Source: Varroa destructor
Taxonomy: Eukaryota > Arthropoda > Arachnida > Mesostigmata > Varroidae
Assembly (NCBI RefSeq): GCF_002443255.2
Contig: NW_019211458.1
Coordinates: 31,271,319-31,335,318, forward strand
Length of the DNA: 64,000 nt
Direction: 5' to 3'
Shown: positions 61,001 through 64,000 of the stretch, piece by piece
How the letters are laid out: every line of letters begins with the position of its first letter
Numbering within the stretch: position 1 is the stretch's first letter
Notes under the pieces: model-generated
What the model saw: the letters and a program-made list of their open reading frames with translations, nothing else
The model's database searches: none
What the model was told of the DNA's origin: nothing
Position numbers and translations under genes: made by a program

Positions 61001-63635
61001 GGCTAATGCTTCCCGCGAATGATCAACCCAGCAGCCCGGTCATCAAACGCACAAAACACGAAGTGAAATCTGCAATGAAACAGGCTCGCCAACAAAATGA
61101 CGTTCCTGCACGGTGGGGAAGGACATTGCTCTCGGCCTGCTATGCCATTTGGTTTGTACATCTGCCTTCATACTTAGCCACGATGGATGCCGAAGAACGG
61201 CCTGCCGCAGTTCGTATGGCCTTTCAAATTTTATGCGACGCCCAACAAAGGCTTCGGCATTCTGTTGATGAGGTTCGTTAATCGTTAGTTTTAAACATCT
61301 TCTGCTAACCGCTGTATGATGAGGTGGTACTATCTCTACAATTTGCTTCTATAATCCGCACTACTAATTTTTGTTTGTCATTACTAACGTTGAAGTGATC
61401 TCATCCATTCTGTTTAGATAGCTTTACGCATGCCGCTGGCATTCGTCTGCTCTAATGTTCATATGCTACAAGTAACAAGTGCTGCATCATACCACATAAC
61501 AAATCTTCGGATATTTTCACTTTTTACAGTTTTCTATTCTTTTGCAGGTATGCTACCGGGTAATTCTCTCGCAGTGCGCTATTTTCTCTCAACCGGCATT
61601 AGCTGTCAAGGTCCTTATGGAGATGAAACGACGCACCCTGATTCCCAATGCAATGACTTACGGTTACTATAACAAAGCAGTTATGGCTTCAGCATGGCCT
61701 CAGTCGCGAGCCTGGCGGCGCCTTAAGAATCTTGTACAAGGGGTAGCCCAGTTCAAAACGGCGCTTCGACGATGTGGGAGTACCTCGGTGGCCGCAAGCA
61801 GTAATTCACTCGAAGGAATTACGAATATCACGAGGATATCCTCGACACTGTCATTGCCTAGAAACTATAAAGAAAGCTATCTACCATCTGCCGGTCTGCT
61901 AATGGCGAGTAGCCAGACAGCGAGCTCACGCCAGACTACGCCAACGCGTTCTACTACCAATTTGTTGCCGCGAACAAAGAGTTCTATTAATATCACTCTG
62001 GAGAAGCAGATCAAAGGAGATACCGCATTCATTAAATTTAAAGTAAGCTTATAAGTTTTTCCTGATTCTCTCGATATTTGCTGGATAAGATGATTTACTG
62101 TAGAAAAATGAGGAAATACAACGCTTATTGATATGAAATATTCGGTAAAAGCTGAGAAGTAGCCTTTCGAAGTAGATTATGCCGATACATCTGTGTATAA
62201 TATGTATGATATGTAATGATCGTGATTATGTGCCAACGTTACCGATATGCCGCGTTGAGCAACATTTCTAACTGTGTTGTTCTTTTTTGGGTTTACAGAC
62301 ATTACCAGCGTCCATGGCGCTACTAGAGCAGCCTCGGGAATTCTTCGCGAAAACTGTCAGCCCATCATTGCAAAGAATGGGAAATTATGGTTCGGGGCTA
62401 CTACAAAGCTTCCAGCTATCAACAAAAATACGACGCTTCTCCGCTGGACCGATCCGACAACCAGATGTCAACGACCTTAAGTACGAAGGAACTTATTGAA
62501 GAATCTACATTGAAATCTTAATTTAGTCAGAGTTTTCTTTACGAATCACCCCAAATGTAAGCTTTAATCGGACTCTGTTAACGCTTTGTCCAGCAAACAG
62601 AAATGACTGTGTAATCGTATTATGATAGAATTTGCGCGGTGTTTGTCTCGATTATCGACATTTCTTTTATGTTGTGGTTTAATTCGCCATTTGTTAAATA
62701 ATTTTTTCCTGTACGACATTTCCTCTTCAAAGCCATCGCTTGAAGACATCGCCTAATCACAAATTTGATATATGTGCATTACTTTCATTTTTCATGGAAA
62801 ACACATAGACGACCAAACAGTTCTCCCAGCGCCAGGCAAACTATTAGTACGGGTGGAAGTACGGTAGTGACGAGCTCAGGTCTTGACGTAATACGTTCGA
62901 TGGCGTCACGACTAACATCAATGATCAATACAGACGTATACCGAATGCCGACGTCCCGCTCACTCGACCAGATGTTCAACAAGGTGCCTCCTACTGAAGT
63001 GAGTTATTCACGTAATCGTTCGTCACAGGATTTGCCCAAGCTGGCGGCCACTGGGGCTCTTGGTGCAGTGGGTAATGTCCACGTGTGGATGAGCTCATGT
63101 TGTCAGTGTGTGAACTGCAAAAGTCTCGTCTACGACGAAGAAATCATGAGTGGCTGGACAGCCGATGATTCGAATTTGAAGACGAAATGCTGGTGTAATG
63201 CCACGTTCGTGCCTCAGCTTTACGTGACCGTCAGGGACCGTCGTGGCCTCAGGCGTCCAGAGGTTGGTGGCATATTGAGGAAAAAACGAAAATCAAAAGA
63301 GTTTTTATACACGATTATTCGGTTTATTGCCTTGCTTCGCGCAATTACGTGTATACTAATTAAACCGCATATAGCAAAAGATCATCTAGTATTCTTTTAT
63401 TTTGCATATCCCTCAAATAATGTTGCTCTGTATTACTATACAATATCATTGTAAAATATTGATTATCCTTTTTTGTTCTTCGCAGGATTACACATTACCC
63501 TGTAGTGACTTCACAGTGCCTTATCTGAGCCCATTAGTACTCCAAAAGGAGGTCGAGAACGTTCTCGAAGGTGGAAACGAGGTCTTCACTAGACCCAACT
63601 TTGTTGATGAACATCCAATTATTTACTGGAATTTG
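55024..63635 (+). CDS. DENND4: DENND4-family Rab guanine nucleotide exchange factor (Crag orthologue), 3' end outside window
   Basis: This locus entry spans seven coding exons (listed below) that join in phase to about 1,217 residues. In order: an MABP domain (about residues 10-195), upstream/core/downstream DENN domains (about 200-640), a conserved linker ([12 protein letters not shown]), a pentatricopeptide-like repeat (about 807-836), a Ser/Thr-rich linker, a Cys-containing block (about 1,112-1,146) and the start of the conserved C-terminal domain (VPYLSPLVL...[11 protein letters not shown]). Family knowledge: DENND4 proteins are exchange factors for Rab10. Drosophila Crag also acts on Rab11 in photoreceptors, binds calmodulin and directs polarised secretion of basement-membrane proteins. 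The region between the repeat and the Cys block is shorter than I recall for vertebrate and fly proteins, so cassette exons may be missed. The last exon(s) lie to the right of 64,000. Confidence 0.95.
55047..55345 (+). CDS. DENND4: DENND4 coding exon 1 (start of MABP domain)
   Basis: The first ATG in frame (55,047) follows an acceptor-like cag at 55,021-55,023, so the exon probably starts at 55,024 with 23 untranslated bases. It encodes [22 protein letters not shown], the hallmark DYFVVAGL start of DENND4, then the first half of the MABP domain ([35 protein letters not shown]). The donor is atcgg|gtaag, leaving two bases (gg) of a Gly codon. A frame continuing upstream of the ATG exists only by reading through the acceptor. 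Confidence 0.93.
55346..58585 (+). other. DENND4 intron 1 (3.24 kb) with GC-rich block
   Basis: It is bounded by a gtaag donor and a pyrimidine-rich ttttttttaatcgacag acceptor. The block 55,740-57,290 is clearly GC-richer than the rest and carries a 266-codon + strand frame (56,089-56,889) with opposing minus-strand frames. I see no DENND4 homology in it. The remainder is AT-rich and unremarkable. Confidence 0.8.
56616..56632. repeat. GAC triplet microsatellite in DENND4 intron 1
   Basis: About five gac units, part of a degenerate gataacaacggtaacgac tract. Within the 266-codon frame it encodes an Asp-rich stretch. Confidence 0.8.
58586..60375 (+). CDS. DENND4: DENND4 coding exon 2 (rest of MABP, u/c/dDENN domains)
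   Basis: It begins after cgacag with 'a', completing Gly100, and then reads [15 protein letters not shown], the direct continuation of DIG|VLYEG in the family. The MABP domain finishes with the second DVYLCYKKS repeat. The uDENN domain follows ([36 protein letters not shown]), then cDENN ([53 protein letters not shown]) and dDENN ([38 protein letters not shown]). This module binds the Rab and promotes GDP release. At 1,790 bp it is an unusually long exon for this gene. The only donor that keeps the conserved continuation is a GC donor, gaag|gcaagt; reading on gives a stop at 60,381-60,383. Confidence 0.93.
60376..60991 (+). other. DENND4 intron 2, predicted GC-AG intron
   Basis: The donor gaag|gcaagt matches the GC-AG consensus AG|GCAAGT exactly. 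The acceptor is gggaatacag|ata. Splicing g + at gives Asp and joins [14 protein letters not shown] in frame. The competing acceptor at 60,979-60,980 would break the frame. A TA microsatellite occupies about 60,851-60,870. Confidence 0.8.
60992..61272 (+). CDS. DENND4: DENND4 coding exon 3 (post-DENN linker)
   Basis: It encodes [31 protein letters not shown] and then [21 protein letters not shown]. This matches the conserved SSPxxKRTKxE and WAKxLLxxCYSLWF segments that follow the dDENN domain in the family. It ends at ...RHSVDE (conserved DPLDE) with the donor gag|gttcgt, phase 0. The donor has GT but a weak consensus; the choice is fixed by the conserved DE|VCYRV junction. Confidence 0.9.
61548..62042 (+). 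CDS. DENND4: DENND4 coding exon 4 (PPR-like segment)
   Basis: The acceptor is ttcttttgcag|gta. It encodes [15 protein letters not shown], then [20 protein letters not shown] and [15 protein letters not shown], the pentatricopeptide-like motif typical of DENND4 proteins, then a Ser/Thr-rich tail. It ends ...DTAFIKFK|gtaagc, phase 0, with a good donor. The upstream intron is 275 bp and the downstream one 256 bp. Confidence 0.93.
62299..62480 (+). CDS. DENND4: DENND4 coding exon 5 (variable linker)
   Basis: The acceptor is tttgggtttacag|aca. It encodes [20 protein letters not shown]...RQPDVNDL and ends at aa|gtacga, phase 2. I do not recognise conserved motifs in this exon. It is supported by phase compatibility with exon 4 (phase 0) and exon 6 (one base completes Lys), and by lying between two conserved exons. 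The exact donor is less certain than for other exons. The following intron (62,481-62,808) is AT-rich and holds nothing else I can see. Confidence 0.72.
62809..63262 (+). CDS. DENND4: DENND4 coding exon 6 (Cys-containing block)
   Basis: The acceptor acacatag|a supplies the last base of Lys, then [13 protein letters not shown].... The second half carries the conserved block [19 protein letters not shown] then [18 protein letters not shown], which is diagnostic of DENND4. The first Cys pair is CxxC (CVNC). The second is CWC, one residue short of the CPFC I recall in vertebrate proteins. The donor cca gag|gttggt is phase 0. The frame stays open into the intron to 63,454, so intron retention would add an unrelated tail. 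Confidence 0.87.
63486..63635 (+). CDS. DENND4: DENND4 coding exon 7 (start of C-terminal domain)
   Basis: The acceptor is tttttgttcttcgcag|gat. It encodes [20 protein letters not shown], then [30 protein letters not shown], matching the conserved VPYLSPLVL...VDEHPIIxWNL segment of DENND4. The donor ttg|gtaggt is phase 0. The family sequence continues (Trp-Tyr-Phe region) in an exon beyond the window. Confidence 0.93.
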
Positions 63636-64000
63636 GTAGGTTCTTGTATAATATCATGCACTTCTTTTAAGCAGTACTAAAGGCTTCCTGTTAAATAGAA
63701 TTTATGGAAGTCGTGCTTTAAGACGAAGATCGCTGGTGACTGGATGAGCCCCAAAACTCAAAAGACTTTTCCTTGAGAATTTTTGCTAAAACACTTACGT
63801 ACTTTTGTGGCGAAAATATACTTAGAAGATATTAGGCGACATAAATAGAGTAAACAATCATTTTGGTCTACTGAAGGACGGACAGATGTTTCAAATTCAC
63901 TTCAAGCATTCAGAGTAGCTGGCTAAGTTATTGAATAAGTAACTTAGTTAATGTACGCTATTTAAGAAAACGTTCGGATTTTTCAAGCATCTCAATGAAC
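63636..64000 (+). other. DENND4 intron 7, 5' part
   Basis: The intron begins gtaggt and is still open at the window edge. No further DENND4 coding sequence is visible in its 365 bases. Confidence 0.8.

Noticed and set aside
1..64000. CRISPR arrays, bacterial operons, riboswitches or prophage
   Set aside because: No regularly spaced direct repeats, ribosome-binding-site-led gene clusters or phage genes are present. The DNA is clearly of spliced eukaryotic type.

Overview
This is a window of eukaryotic, animal nuclear DNA of moderate-to-low GC content. It has short GT-AG introns, microsatellites, two 100-base assembly gaps and decayed Tc1/mariner transposons. The only conserved protein-coding gene I can recognise is the 5' and central part of a DENND4 gene (the Drosophila orthologue is called Crag). 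It lies on the + strand from about 55.0 kb and runs off the right edge of the window. The protein, the compact 3' introns and the mariner-type elements point to an arthropod. A mite or other chelicerate is plausible, but that last step is inference and the sequence does not prove it.

Layout. From 1 to about 55.0 kb I find no convincing protein-coding gene. The open frames there are short, often overlap on both strands, and lack family motifs. This stretch holds a perfect 27-bp inverted repeat near 6.8 kb, an imperfect 21-bp fold-back near 39.15 kb, and three tRNA-like (Pol III A/B-box) relics near 12.1, 23.55 and 43.7 kb. It also holds triplet-repeat-rich, GC-richer islands (7.7-8.35, 26.8-28.4, 46.4-47.45 and 48.7-49.45 kb), a Tc1/mariner-superfamily transposase relic at 30.7-31.1 kb, and a nearly complete but broken mariner element with both ends and TA flanks at 52,351-53,423.

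DENND4. I place seven coding exons whose phases all join: 55,047-55,345; 58,586-60,375; 60,992-61,272; 61,548-62,042; 62,299-62,480; 62,809-63,262; 63,486-63,635. Together they encode about 1,217 residues: the MABP domain, the u/c/dDENN module, a pentatricopeptide-like segment and the Cys-containing block. The extreme C-terminus lies beyond the window. The second coding intron needs a GC-AG splice, and the second half of the Cys motif reads CxC where vertebrate relatives, as I recall them, have CxxC. The first coding intron is 3.2 kb and contains a GC-rich block with the longest unexplained open frame (266 codons).

Biology. DENND4/Crag proteins activate Rab10 (and Rab11 in flies) as exchange factors and direct polarised secretion. 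I do not see a dedicated novel multi-gene system here. The most unusual items are the inverted repeats, the mariner element with its expanded TA tract, the GC-AG intron and the unexplained GC-rich islands upstream of and inside DENND4.
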